Assembly: GCA_001773775.1 (NCBI GenBank)
Contig: MEXR01000035.1
Coordinates: 1-36,891, forward strand
DNA from: Candidatus Amesbacteria bacterium RIFOXYB1_FULL_44_23
Lineage (GTDB): Bacteria; Patescibacteriota; Microgenomatia; CAZETR01; Amesbacteraceae
Direction of reading: 5' to 3'
DNA: 36,891 nt
Of the stretch, positions 1 through 8,854 are shown piece by piece. A program made the translations under genes and the position numbers. Each line of letters starts with the position of its first letter. Position 1 is the stretch's first letter. The notes below the pieces were generated by a model, which was not told where the DNA came from, ran no database searches, and saw only the letters and a list, made by a program, of their open reading frames with translations.

Positions 1-278
1 CAATCGAAAATCTTAAGAACACGGGATTATATAAACAACTTTACGACATAGTTTTAACTGGAGTAGTTACGGATATCACTCCTGAATATTATTCCACCCT
101 CTTTCAGTTGGGATTAAAAGTTCGAAAGCATCCTCTGGCCACCTACACTCTTTCTTCGCCGGATCAGCTTGAAAACCCACCTTCATCGTCTAAATATGAC
201 TACCAGTGGGTGCTAATCCCCAAAAAGAACGATTCTTCTGCATTGTTTGAATACGTCACCGGGCTTCTCAATCGGTAG
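1..278 (+). CDS. C-terminal fragment of an unidentified protein
   Basis: An open frame enters from the left edge (first whole codon at base 3) and ends at TAG 276-278, giving the last 91 residues of a protein whose start lies outside the window. The fragment is soluble-looking and mixed alpha/beta, rich in Tyr and Leu, with no membrane segment and no motif I recognise. It ends in Asn-Arg. Its last 11 bases overlap the 3' end of the convergent DUF2298 gene. It may belong to the neighbouring surface-glycan cluster, but that is only position-based. Function unknown. Confidence 0.6.
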   Translation, partial: IENLKNTGLYKQLYDIVLTGVVTDITPEYYSTLFQLGLKVRKHPLATYTLSSPDQLENPPSSSKYDYQWVLIPKKNDSSALFEYVTGLLNR

Positions 279-2382
279 CAACTTCGTAAAGTTTTGTAGA
301 TCCGTATTCAAACCTCAACCTGCCCAAACTCGACAGTGTTGTTTCGTTTAGATTCAGATATTTTCCTCTTTCAGACCAACCCACCACCACATACTTTACT
401 TTGTACTTTTTCAATAATTCTTGCTTCTTAACCGGATCAACCCCGGTATATATCTCCGTAACATCGGCCGATCTTTTTCCAACCGGCTCGTACCCTCCTC
501 GCCACAACCATTCATGAACTGCCCAACCCACCACGGTAGGTAATCCGGTAAATGTCGAAATCCTATTGTAGTCAGTATAGCTATCACCAGGAGCTTCAAG
601 AATCACTGGATGATTTTTTTTGTCAACATTGGCATTCAGCCAATTAATTACCTGAAAATCTTCAGGGTATTTTTCCTCAAGCCACGATAGTCCGTACAGA
701 CCTTTGTATTCCTTCAGGGATCCAAAATATGATCTCACTGAAAAATATGGATATATGGAAACCAAAATCAGCAGCGGAAATGCAAAAATCAAAAACACCT
801 TAGTTAAGAGCTTATGATTTTTTTGTACAACCAAACTTACCAACGTATAGCCAGAAACAAACGACATTAGTATAAAGGCCTGATATCCAAGCTTAAACAT
901 TGTATTGCTCCTGAAATGTAATGGATAAATGTCTTTAAAGTAAAAAAATTCTGGAAACACAATCAATAGCGCTGAAAATACAGAAATTATTAATAGCAAC
1001 TTTCTCGTTTTATCGCCCTTTTTAACAAAGGAGGCCAGTCCAATTGCCGCGTAAGCAAAGAAACCCCAGAGAACAACAAGCATCCACAATTCTGATTTCT
1101 GACATTTTTCTACTCCTTCAAACAACAGCGGGCCAATTTTCCTGTTTTCTAGTAAAGCTGGAGGACAATTAATTGCCACCCCAGACACAAACGGCTTGAA
1201 AGTTACCATAAATGGAATAACTGTAATTAAAAATGTGATCAAAATTGGAAGGATCTGTTTACCCACTAGAACTATCACCTTTTTAATATTTTCAAACCCG
1301 GACCAATTATTTATAAATTTAAAAAACATCCACAACCCAATATAAATTGGTCCATCGAGAGCATTTGTCATAAACGCCAATCCAGATAAAAATCCATAAA
1401 TAATCTGTATTATCTCTACTCTTTTTTTATCGGTCTCTTCCCACAATAAAATATTCAAGGCTAATAAAATTAGAGCAATTGGTATAGCCAGCACGTGTCC
1501 ATGAATATCCGAAACCACGAACGAATAAGACGGGAATTCATGAATCGAATATGGAATAAACCTGGTGGCGTTCGGGTACCAATAAGTATTCCACCCATCC
1601 AAAAACTCCTCCTTGTTAAATAAGTTAGACCAAATTTGCCAAAAGGGTGGAGGTGAGTCTACTGTGTACCCCCTAGTAAATGCATAAACACTATGCAGAT
1701 TTCCAGACAGCGTCACCAGCCAGGCAATAAATATTGCCCCAATTAAGGCGGTTTTTGGCGAAAGTTTTGAAAGAATTTTGCGTCCCATCACAAAGCTTGT
1801 AGTAAATGTTACTGAAAACAGCGTCGCCAACATCAAATTAAATCCAAAAGAAAGACTCACTCCAGTTAACTTCACCAGCACAGCCATTGTTAGGTGCCCA
1901 AAATAGTAATAATTTATAGGTTGGCCAGAAAACCACATATCCTTGGGAGGAAAATATCCGCCGTTTAATATTGATTGAGTAAACCCAAAATCCATGAACT
2001 TTTCCAAACCGTTGATCGTCGGTTCGTGTGCTTTTATCCAAGACCAAAACAACAAACAAAACAAAAACAATAACTCTTCAACTAAAATTTCCTTCCAGGA
2101 TTCCCTATAGGCATCTGAATTTTTATGTTTAAACATTACCCATCCGCTCAAACTTGCCAAAATTATCATCGAAATAATAATTAAGCCAAGCCCAAACGGA
2201 GCGATACTCGTAATTGCCATCAACCAAACCAGATACGAGACAATCAAAAGACCTATGGGCTTTGCCAGTAACCACTTACCCTTCCATGTAGGAAATAAGA
2301 AATTTACGATCGGTTTGGCAAGCAGACCCAATATCCAGATCCCGGCCCACCATTTTATTGCTAAAATACCATCAGTAAGCAC
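268..2382 (-). CDS. DUF2298 'YYY' polytopic membrane protein (GT-C-like)
   Basis: A 704-residue integral membrane protein with many hydrophobic segments. The hallmark is an extracytoplasmic loop near residues 120-163: Glu120, the Glu127-Lys-Phe-Met-Asp131 stretch, and an Asn-Tyr-Tyr-Tyr-Phe-Gly-His run at 157-163. The triple Tyr defines the DUF2298/Chlor_Arch_YYY family of Chloroflexi, archaea and Microgenomates. These proteins resemble GT-C glycosyltransferases, but I know of no settled biochemical role. A soluble domain follows the last membrane segments (about residues 560-704). The start is GTG at 2380-2382; a TATAAT box on the minus strand (2394-2389) ends six bases before it, which predicts a leaderless mRNA. 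It is divergent from the next gene with a 20-bp gap, and its 3' end overlaps the upstream fragment. Confidence 0.85.
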   Translation of the reverse strand: MLTDGILAIKWWAGIWILGLLAKPIVNFLFPTWKGKWLLAKPIGLLIVSYLVWLMAITSIAPFGLGLIIISMIILASLSGWVMFKHKNSDAYRESWKEILVEELLFLFCLLFWSWIKAHEPTINGLEKFMDFGFTQSILNGGYFPPKDMWFSGQPINYYYFGHLTMAVLVKLTGVSLSFGFNLMLATLFSVTFTTSFVMGRKILSKLSPKTALIGAIFIAWLVTLSGNLHSVYAFTRGYTVDSPPPFWQIWSNLFNKEEFLDGWNTYWYPNATRFIPYSIHEFPSYSFVVSDIHGHVLAIPIALILLALNILLWEETDKKRVEIIQIIYGFLSGLAFMTNALDGPIYIGLWMFFKFINNWSGFENIKKVIVLVGKQILPILITFLITVIPFMVTFKPFVSGVAINCPPALLENRKIGPLLFEGVEKCQKSELWMLVVLWGFFAYAAIGLASFVKKGDKTRKLLLIISVFSALLIVFPEFFYFKDIYPLHFRSNTMFKLGYQAFILMSFVSGYTLVSLVVQKNHKLLTKVFLIFAFPLLILVSIYPYFSVRSYFGSLKEYKGLYGLSWLEEKYPEDFQVINWLNANVDKKNHPVILEAPGDSYTDYNRISTFTGLPTVVGWAVHEWLWRGGYEPVGKRSADVTEIYTGVDPVKKQELLKKYKVKYVVVGWSERGKYLNLNETTLSSLGRLRFEYGSTKLYEVATD

Positions 2383-2388
2383 ACTGCC

Positions 2389-2396
2389 ATTATAGT
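2389..2396. promoter_or_regulatory. Shared bidirectional -10 element
   Basis: Eight bases contain TATAAT on the minus strand (2394-2389) and TATAGT on the plus strand (2391-2396). Each ends exactly six bases before a start codon: GTG at 2382 on the minus strand and ATG at 2403 on the plus strand. This predicts transcription starting at or next to both start codons. No convincing -35 box is visible on either side; any such box would lie inside the opposite gene. This is inference from sequence only. Confidence 0.5.
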
Positions 2397-2402
2397 CAAA
2401 CT

Positions 2403-4004
2403 ATGATTAAGTTAAAGACCTACGCTTGGATTACGGCTCTTGTTCTGGTTATTGCGACTATCTCTTTTTGGCTTATGTTTCATACTTTCTCCTATGATAA
2501 TGTCAACAAACAGCTTTTGATATCCTCAAAAATTTACAGTGATTTTGCAAGCCACATCCCTCACATTCGCTCATTCTCTTATGGAAATAACTGGCCACCA
2601 CAACTTCCGATTTTTCCCGGAGAAAAGACGCGTTATCACTATCTATTTTTTGCCGTTGTCGGATACTTAGAAAGAATCGGATTGCCGATTAACCTTGCAC
2701 TCAATATCCCCAGCGCTCTTGGATTTTTGGCCTTGTCACTCTTAATATTCATTACCGGCTCCAAACTATTTTCTTCATTAAAGGTAGGGCTGCTATCAAC
2801 GATTTTTTTTCTTTTTAACGGATCATTTTCATTTGTATCATTTTTCAATAAACATCCGCTTTCTTCCAATAGTGTTAAAGAAATCATCTCCAACGTGGCC
2901 TTTCCCTCTTTTGGACCTTGGGATGGGGGACCAATCGCCGCATTTTGGAACTTAAACATCTATACAAACCAAAGACACCTTGGCCTATCCTTCGCCATTG
3001 CCATGTTGGCGATATACATTTTAACCACAAAAAAAAGCCAACTAATACATCTGACCGGTTTTTTAATTGGATCACTTCTTCTCATAAATCAAGCCGCATT
3101 TATTATTGCCTCAGCCTATTGTCTTTGGATATTTACAACAGACAGCTCAAAAAGACGAAACATCCTTTTTGCTTTGTTCGGCATTGTTCCTTGGGTGTTA
3201 ATAATGGCTGACACCATAAACGCTTCCCCGACAATCAAACTTAATCCATTCTTTCTCATGCCAAAGCCGATTAACATATTTAATTTTATTAAATATTGGG
3301 TTTTAAATTTTGGAATTCATTTCTTTTTAATTCCTATCGGAATGATTTTTTCTCCCCGATCAGCCAAAAAAATTATAGTGCCCACCCTGCTTCTTTTTAT
3401 AGCACCCAACGTTTGGCAATTTTCTCCGGATATGATTAATAATCACAAGCTACTAAATTTCTACACGATTATCGGATCGATGTTTTCTGCGGGGTTTCTG
3501 GTTCATGTTTGGAAATTCAACCCACTGGCTAAGTTGGTGGCGGTTATCATAAGTACTTTTCTGATTCTGGGGGGAGTAATAGATCTTTTCCCAATTAAAA
3601 ATGACTACTATATTAAATTAAACGATATAGGCAACAACCAGCAGGCCGATTTTTATCTCATTCACACTTCGCCCTCCGACATCGTCCTGAATAGTCACTG
3701 GCTCTATCATCCGGCATCTCTTGCTGGAAGATCCATATATAACGGTTATTCGTATTTCACCTGGTCATATGGGTATGATCAGACAACTAGAGAAATATTT
3801 ACCAAAATGATTTATCAGTCAGAATCAAAATCTCAAGCCTGTTCTTTACTAAAGATAACTGACATCAACCATGTTCAGCTGGGAAAGTATCATGAAACCT
3901 TCATTCATCCGAATTGGAAAATGTGGCTGTCGGAATTTAAACCTGAATTTTCTGACCCCGGTTTAGGGGAATATGTATACTCAGTAAAGGAAAACTGTCC
4001 ATGA
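2403..4004 (+). CDS. Polytopic membrane protein, DUF2298/GT-C-like
   Basis: A 533-residue protein with an N-terminal membrane segment and many later ones. The first external loop (about residues 45-83) has Asp47, His51, a Pro-rich stretch and Tyr-His-Tyr-Leu-Phe at 78-82, laid out like the YYY loop of its divergent neighbour. A C-terminal soluble part has a Gly-Arg-Ser-Ile-Tyr-Asn-Gly-Tyr patch. I infer a GT-C-fold transferase using a lipid-linked sugar or a related envelope role; the substrate cannot be read from the sequence. ATG at 2403 is six bases after TATAGT with no Shine-Dalgarno. Its stop overlaps the next start as ATGA (4001-4004), so the two are translationally coupled. Confidence 0.65.
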   Translation: MIKLKTYAWITALVLVIATISFWLMFHTFSYDNVNKQLLISSKIYSDFASHIPHIRSFSYGNNWPPQLPIFPGEKTRYHYLFFAVVGYLERIGLPINLALNIPSALGFLALSLLIFITGSKLFSSLKVGLLSTIFFLFNGSFSFVSFFNKHPLSSNSVKEIISNVAFPSFGPWDGGPIAAFWNLNIYTNQRHLGLSFAIAMLAIYILTTKKSQLIHLTGFLIGSLLLINQAAFIIASAYCLWIFTTDSSKRRNILFALFGIVPWVLIMADTINASPTIKLNPFFLMPKPINIFNFIKYWVLNFGIHFFLIPIGMIFSPRSAKKIIVPTLLLFIAPNVWQFSPDMINNHKLLNFYTIIGSMFSAGFLVHVWKFNPLAKLVAVIISTFLILGGVIDLFPIKNDYYIKLNDIGNNQQADFYLIHTSPSDIVLNSHWLYHPASLAGRSIYNGYSYFTWSYGYDQTTREIFTKMIYQSESKSQACSLLKITDINHVQLGKYHETFIHPNWKMWLSEFKPEFSDPGLGEYVYSVKENCP

Positions 4005-5692
4005 TTTCAAATAATAAGTCCATTACATTGTTATTATTAATCTTGACCGTGGGTTTCTTCTTGCGAATTGTCGGCCTGAATTGGGACCAAGACCAGCATC
4101 TTCACCCCGACGAAAGATTCATGACCATGGTGACTGACAAAATCGTTTGGCCGGGATCATTAATGGAGTATTTCAACACCCGCACCTCAACCGCCAATCC
4201 GCACAATATTGGTTTTCCATTTTTTGTTTACGGCACCTTCCCGCTTTTTTTAATTAAAGCCATTTCCCAGGTCTTTAACCAAGATAATTACATTTACATA
4301 ACCTTAATTGGCCGATTTATATCAGCTGTGATGGACTCGTTCAATATTTTATTAATTTATTTGATTATTTCCCGTCTCACCAAACGCATTGTTCCTTCAA
4401 TCTTAGGAGCATTTATATACGCCACCAGTGTTTTGCCTATTCAGCTGTCACATTATTTTGCCACCGACACCCACCTTGTTTTTTTTCAAGTATTAACCTT
4501 CTATTTTCTACTTAAGCGAAAGCCTGTACTGGCAGGATTAGCCTTCGGGCTTGCTTTGTCATCAAAAATAACTGCTGTGTTTTTACTTCCGTTAATTTTA
4601 ATAACCCTCATTTATCAGCACCTGAAACACAAAAACCTCAAATCCTTTGTCATTTCCGGAATACTTATTTTGTTATTTTCAGGTTTTACCTTTAGAGTTT
4701 TTCAACCATATCTTTTTGACGGCGTCTTTTCTCTTAATCAACTTGTGATTAACAACTGGAAACAACTTAAAGCATTTGATGACCCAACGGGCTGGTTTCC
4801 CCCAGCCGTTCAATGGATAAAATCAATTCCTGTTATATTTCCGCTAGAAAATATTTTTTACTGGGGTTTGGGTCCGATTCTCAGCTTACTTGCGTTGTAT
4901 TCAATCGTTAAATCTATTTTAAACTTTAAAAAAGAGCCAATTTTGATGTTTATCAGCCTCTGGATAATAGGTATATTTTTATATCAATCATTCTCATTTG
5001 CCAAACCAATGAGATATTTTTATCCTCTGTATCCATTGGTTTCGGTAATTAGTGGTGTTGCCCTCTATGACTTAATCTTAAAAAGTAAGCACAAATTAAC
5101 AATTGGCATTTTTTGTGTATTGAACCTGATTTGGCCTTTTTCATTCATATCTATATATTTACAACCACACACTCGTGTCCAGGCCACATATTGGATTTAT
5201 AATAATATTCCCGAAAACAGTATTATTTCCTGTGAATATTGGGATGACTGTTTACCTTTGGGCGGTGGTTTAGGGTATCGGTTTATAGAACTTGATCTTT
5301 ACAAACAAGCAGACACCGAGGCTAAAATGACCGATATCTACAAGCGCTTATCACGGATTGACTACTTAGTACTTTCCAGTAACCGTCTATATGGTTCAAT
5401 TATGACAGTTCCCGAAATGTACCCCAACACAACCAAGTTTTACAACGATTTATTTGCGGGTAACCTTGGCTTCGTTAAGGTTTCTGAATTTACCTCCCGC
5501 CCAACTTTTCCCGTCCCGGGCTTAAGGCTCTGTCTTGCCCCGATGTTTATTAATTACGGAAAAGTTGCTCACAAAGATCAGCAGTGCACTTCAACTGGCA
5601 TCAGTTTTGTTGATGATTATGCTGACGAATCACTTACAGTCTACGATCATCCCAAGGTCATTATTTTCAAAAAAATTACTTCAGTCCTCTGA
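4001..5692 (+). CDS. Family 39-like GT-C glycosyltransferase
   Basis: A 563-residue polytopic membrane protein. After the first membrane helix the external loop reads Asp29-Gln-Asp31-Gln-His-Leu-His-Pro-Asp37-Glu38, the acidic loop-1 signature of dolichyl/undecaprenyl-phosphate-sugar transferases (PMT/ArnT-like, GT39/GT83). Such enzymes move sugars from a polyprenyl carrier to protein or glycan on the outer face of the membrane. About a dozen hydrophobic stretches follow, then a roughly 180-residue soluble C-terminal domain. It is coupled to the upstream gene by ATGA overlap and ends convergently, overlapping the GT4 gene by 17 bases. Acceptor and sugar are unknown. Confidence 0.8.
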   Translation: MISNNKSITLLLLILTVGFFLRIVGLNWDQDQHLHPDERFMTMVTDKIVWPGSLMEYFNTRTSTANPHNIGFPFFVYGTFPLFLIKAISQVFNQDNYIYITLIGRFISAVMDSFNILLIYLIISRLTKRIVPSILGAFIYATSVLPIQLSHYFATDTHLVFFQVLTFYFLLKRKPVLAGLAFGLALSSKITAVFLLPLILITLIYQHLKHKNLKSFVISGILILLFSGFTFRVFQPYLFDGVFSLNQLVINNWKQLKAFDDPTGWFPPAVQWIKSIPVIFPLENIFYWGLGPILSLLALYSIVKSILNFKKEPILMFISLWIIGIFLYQSFSFAKPMRYFYPLYPLVSVISGVALYDLILKSKHKLTIGIFCVLNLIWPFSFISIYLQPHTRVQATYWIYNNIPENSIISCEYWDDCLPLGGGLGYRFIELDLYKQADTEAKMTDIYKRLSRIDYLVLSSNRLYGSIMTVPEMYPNTTKFYNDLFAGNLGFVKVSEFTSRPTFPVPGLRLCLAPMFINYGKVAHKDQQCTSTGISFVDDYADESLTVYDHPKVIIFKKITSVL

Positions 5693-6815
5693 GCAACTCT
5701 TCGTAAAAACAAATCGTTTTTTCAATTGCAAATTCTTTTCGCGCTCTAGTACTCATTTCTTTGTATTCTTTTTTTTGGCTCCAGACCGCTTCAATCGCTT
5801 CAGCTAATTTTTCTACCTCTCCCGGAGGCACCAGTTTCCCCATCCCGGTTCTCTGAACTGGGACATTTGCTCCTGGTAAATTACTGGTTACCACTGGCTT
5901 TCCCATCATCATGGCCTCAGCTTGTACAATGCCGAAAGATTCCAGTATCGACGGAACTATTAACAAATCAATATTATTATAAAAAGATCCCATTAGATCA
6001 TTTCTTATTTCTCCTAAAAATATCAAACCGTTACAGTTATTAAGCATTTTCAAAATTCGTTCTCTATACTTCTTTTCGCCAACTGGGCTCATCGATCCCG
6101 CCACAAGAACCACCACCTTACCAACTCCCCACCTTTTTTCTAAATATGGGATGACTTTTATAATATTTTCAAATCCCTTATCCTCAGCCAGTCTTGCCGC
6201 CACTCCTATCACGGCTTTTGTCCCTGGCGGTATTTTATACCGAATAGTTTTAGACAGCGCCTTGTTTTCTCTGGGTAACTTAATCGGAGGGTAAACACTA
6301 TAAATCTTATGCCTTATTTTTTTATAGACTCTTAATGTCTTTGCATATACGTCTGTATAAGTAATCACCTTGTGTGACAACATCATTATTTCCGAATTCA
6401 ACCCTTCCAATACCAGCTCTATCAATTTATCCATCAATCCGCCCCTAAGTTCTACTCTGGCATGGTAAACAGAAATAAGTCGCTTTCTCAGTAGTCTTGC
6501 CATTAAAGCCGGCACCAACCCTTCCGCTTGTGGCAAATTAACCACCACCACATCACAGTTCCGTACGTTTTCCCAACTTTTTTTAAACCAGTCAAGAGAA
6601 ACATATCCTTTACTCAGTGCAAAATCTGGCTTTGCCCTAACTACCGACACCCCATCCACAATTTCCATCTCACTTAGTTCTGGATCGTGTCTCATACACA
6701 ACACAGAAACTTCCACCCCCTTTTTTGTAGCCAGCTCACCCGCCAGAGTCTTGACGTAATTTGTCAATCCGGAAACATACGGCGAGTAGTATGTCAGACT
6801 AAATAATATTTTCAT
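5676..6815 (-). CDS. GT4-family glycosyltransferase
   Basis: A 379-residue cytosolic or membrane-associated glycosyltransferase of GT-B fold. The N-terminal domain opens with a beta strand and a Tyr-Tyr-Ser-Pro-Tyr-Val-Ser-Gly loop typical of GT4 enzymes. The C-terminal domain has Gly-Val-Ala-Ala-Arg-Leu-Ala-Glu-Asp-Lys-Gly and a Glu-x7-Glu nucleotide-sugar motif (Glu-Ser-Phe-Gly-Ile-Val-Gln-Ala-Glu), followed by a Gly-Lys-Pro-Val-Val-Thr strand. The family uses nucleotide-sugar donors with retention of configuration. The frame is open to 6839, but ATG at 6815 gives the standard Met-Lys-Ile-Leu start. The first 17 bases then overlap the end of the HAD gene, so the two are probably co-transcribed. 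Confidence 0.85.
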   Translation of the reverse strand: MKILFSLTYYSPYVSGLTNYVKTLAGELATKKGVEVSVLCMRHDPELSEMEIVDGVSVVRAKPDFALSKGYVSLDWFKKSWENVRNCDVVVVNLPQAEGLVPALMARLLRKRLISVYHARVELRGGLMDKLIELVLEGLNSEIMMLSHKVITYTDVYAKTLRVYKKIRHKIYSVYPPIKLPRENKALSKTIRYKIPPGTKAVIGVAARLAEDKGFENIIKVIPYLEKRWGVGKVVVLVAGSMSPVGEKKYRERILKMLNNCNGLIFLGEIRNDLMGSFYNNIDLLIVPSILESFGIVQAEAMMMGKPVVTSNLPGANVPVQRTGMGKLVPPGEVEKLAEAIEAVWSQKKEYKEMSTRARKEFAIEKTICFYEELLRGLK

Positions 6816-7377
6816 CCCGTTTAATCTGTTCCAGGGCAAGTTTTAAATACGGAAATTTAAAAGAATATTTCCTGCCTCTGTCTAAAATGTTGTAAATCCA
6901 AAAAAGTTTGGTTCTGGTCTTACCGTTCAAGCTATTAACAATATCCCAGTTGTCTTCAATGTAGTAATCAAATTTGAATTTTTGACACATTTTAAGCTTG
7001 AAGTTGTGAGGTTGATCATTTTTTTCATTTATACAGACGTTTTTAAATGTTTTTGATAATCCCCACCGCTTAAGCCATTGGTAAGTATCATCCTTCACAA
7101 AACCAAACCTGCCCGTTACCAAATAAAACTCATATTTACTCGACTTGCTCATTAATTTTAGTAATTTAACTCCGTTTGCAGGCAACACACTTGGCCAGAC
7201 CACCACAATACGAAACAACATTTTTTGCCATTTATTTTGTGGCACAAAAAAACCCAGCTTCTTTATTTTTAAAATCTTATGTTTAATAAACGCAATTAGT
7301 ACTCGCGCAACCCGCATGGGATGATACGTAACAACTCCGTCAAAATCCAGGCCTACTCTAATCACTTTCCTCATCAC
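6799..7377 (-). CDS. HAD-like hydrolase/phosphatase
   Basis: A 192-residue protein with HAD-superfamily motifs: motif I Leu-Asp11-Phe-Asp13-Gly near the N-terminus, a Val-Thr-Gly-Arg motif II strand in the middle, and Tyr-Ile-Glu-Asp-Asn-Trp-Asp as the likely acidic motif IV. The two motif I aspartates would form the phosphoenzyme and act as acid/base. The substrate is unknown; its place between a surface protein and a GT4 enzyme suggests a sugar phosphate, but that is inference. The start is GTG 7377 or ATG 7374. A TAAAAT box (7389-7384) ends six bases before the GTG, and a short GGAT lies between, so either start is possible. Confidence 0.7.
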   Translation of the reverse strand: MMRKVIRVGLDFDGVVTYHPMRVARVLIAFIKHKILKIKKLGFFVPQNKWQKMLFRIVVVWPSVLPANGVKLLKLMSKSSKYEFYLVTGRFGFVKDDTYQWLKRWGLSKTFKNVCINEKNDQPHNFKLKMCQKFKFDYYIEDNWDIVNSLNGKTRTKLFWIYNILDRGRKYSFKFPYLKLALEQIKRDENII

Positions 7378-7383
7378 ATCCAG

Positions 7384-7389
7384 ATTTTA
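7384..7389 (-). promoter_or_regulatory. Possible -10 box for the HAD-GT4 pair
   Basis: TAAAAT on the minus strand, overlapping the last codons and stop of the surface-protein gene, ends six bases before the GTG start of the HAD gene. The spacing matches other starts in this window. No -35 box is evident and the genes could simply be co-transcribed from upstream. Confidence 0.3.
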
Positions 7390-7390
7390 C

Positions 7391-8854
7391 TTAACTTTGC
7401 GACTTTTTTAAACCCCAAACCCCCAGCAATGTAATTCCTAACCCCACCAACAGTAGTAACCGAGTTGAACTTTCACCTCCTGATTCGGGAAGCGAGACTA
7501 CTGGTGTAGGAACAGCAGTCGGTTTAGGAGCGGCTGTCGGTGTTATTGTGGTCACTATCGTCGGAGTTGGAATGTTGGTGGGTAAAGCTTGGCTTGCGGT
7601 AGGAGTCGGAATGGTGGTCGGTTTGACTGTGGGTACGATAGTAACTACGGCAGTCGGCACGGCAGTCGGCCGCAGGGTGGGGGAAGGAGATGGTCTTACC
7701 GATGGAGTGGGACTCATTGCGATAGTCGCCGAAGGAGTTGCCGTATATACTGGAAATCCGCTTTCTCCGGCCGCATACACCACAAACGACCGTGTAATTT
7801 TTTTAGTTACCCCCTCTACCACTGCCGTAAGAGTTAAAGTGTGTTCCCCTGGTTCTAGGTTTTCTGGAATTGCATAGGTGAATGTTCCGTCGCTATCAGC
7901 CACAGCCTTGCCCACGATTACGTTTTCCGAATGTACTTCAACCGTCACTTCCGTTCCGGCCGGAGCCTCTCCGATAATCTGAGGTTTTTGAGTATTGACC
8001 CCTTCTCCTTGAAGAGGAGTTAACAGTTTCAGATCTATCACTGGCAACTTCTGCACTTCAAGTGTTGCCGATTCGCTAGCAACCTCCTCCGCTCCCGTCT
8101 CTGTCTGGGCCGTTGTCTTTTCATAATTCTTCCCCAACATGATTTCATACACCGGGCTGTCCGTCCCCGTCGTTATGGTTGCCTGCGAACTCCCCAAAGC
8201 TCCTCCCTGGACTTGTAAGACAACTTCAGTATTGGTTTTGTCATACCGCAGATATTGCCCCAAATCAGCGGTTCGAATAGTAGACAGAGGAATTACCCAA
8301 GAGCCGGTATTTTTTACCATCGCGGCAGCCATTACCCCGCCCGGGATTTGCAGATACACGATTGCTCCTTCTGCCGGTTCTGATGATTGAGTTACGACTT
8401 GTCCATATGCCACGTCAGCTTCAGGCGGTTGTTCGGCTATTGTTGAACCAGTAACCACTTCATATGGGGCCCCGTTCTGGTCATACAGTTGTTTTCCTGC
8501 TCCCACCTTAAACTTATAAGTTGTAGCCGGCTTAAGTCCTCTAACGGTTACCAGGTGTGTCAGGCTTGACTGGACCGACCCTCTCTCTTGATCTCTGTCG
8601 TCAGTTACCACCATATCCAGGCTTTGGCCTTCCCCGTATTGTACAAATCCCACGGTGGCTTTATCGGTCACCCAAGAAACTACAAAAGAGCTGTCTGATA
8701 TATTGGAGACCGCCACTTTGTTGGGAGTATTTTCAGCCGAAGCCAGCGCATTTTTTTGCGATTGATTTTGTACCAGCCACAGACCCGATACTAACCCACC
8801 CAATGCCAAAAACAATCCTAGAATAGTGGGGATTCTAATTTCCCGAATGTTCAT
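7391..8854 (-). CDS. Secreted Fn3/Ig-like surface protein with LPESG anchor
   Basis: A 487-residue modular exported protein. An N-terminal hydrophobic segment (about 9-28) is followed by a fibronectin type III-like domain (about 44-139, with Trp-Val-Thr and Leu-Lys-Pro-Ala-Thr-Thr-Tyr), a carboxypeptidase-regulatory-like beta domain (about 147-242), an Ig/Big-like domain (about 274-360), a Pro/Thr-rich stalk (369-454), Leu-Pro-Glu-Ser-Gly at 455-459, a hydrophobic helix (465-481) and a short Lys-Lys tail. The end matches a sortase sorting signal with Ser in place of the usual Thr. It probably acts as a displayed adhesin or structural protein. A good AAGGA Shine-Dalgarno lies seven bases before ATG 8854, inside the upstream 71-codon gene, so the two are co-expressed. 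Confidence 0.8.
   Translation of the reverse strand: MNIREIRIPTILGLFLALGGLVSGLWLVQNQSQKNALASAENTPNKVAVSNISDSSFVVSWVTDKATVGFVQYGEGQSLDMVVTDDRDQERGSVQSSLTHLVTVRGLKPATTYKFKVGAGKQLYDQNGAPYEVVTGSTIAEQPPEADVAYGQVVTQSSEPAEGAIVYLQIPGGVMAAAMVKNTGSWVIPLSTIRTADLGQYLRYDKTNTEVVLQVQGGALGSSQATITTGTDSPVYEIMLGKNYEKTTAQTETGAEEVASESATLEVQKLPVIDLKLLTPLQGEGVNTQKPQIIGEAPAGTEVTVEVHSENVIVGKAVADSDGTFTYAIPENLEPGEHTLTLTAVVEGVTKKITRSFVVYAAGESGFPVYTATPSATIAMSPTPSVRPSPSPTLRPTAVPTAVVTIVPTVKPTTIPTPTASQALPTNIPTPTIVTTITPTAAPKPTAVPTPVVSLPESGGESSTRLLLLVGLGITLLGVWGLKKSQS
7493..7750 (-). repeat. Pro/Thr-rich stalk-coding low-complexity tract
   Basis: This stretch codes for residues 369-454 of the surface protein, an irregular Pro-Thr-x pattern (Pro-Thr-Pro-Thr, Lys-Pro-Thr, Ala-Val-Pro-Thr). 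In DNA it appears as degenerate repeats such as GCAGTCGG. Such stalks hold domains away from the cell wall and are often O-glycosylated, which fits the nearby glycosyltransferases. Confidence 0.7.

Noticed and set aside
7493-7750. Possible CRISPR-like or tandem DNA repeat
   Set aside because: Repeats are short, irregular and in frame with Pro/Thr codons; there are no spacers of even length.
7548-7877. Plus-strand frame rich in Val/Gly opposite the surface-protein stalk
   Set aside because: It is the mirror of the repetitive Pro/Thr codons, with low-complexity composition, no ribosome-binding site and no recognisable domain.
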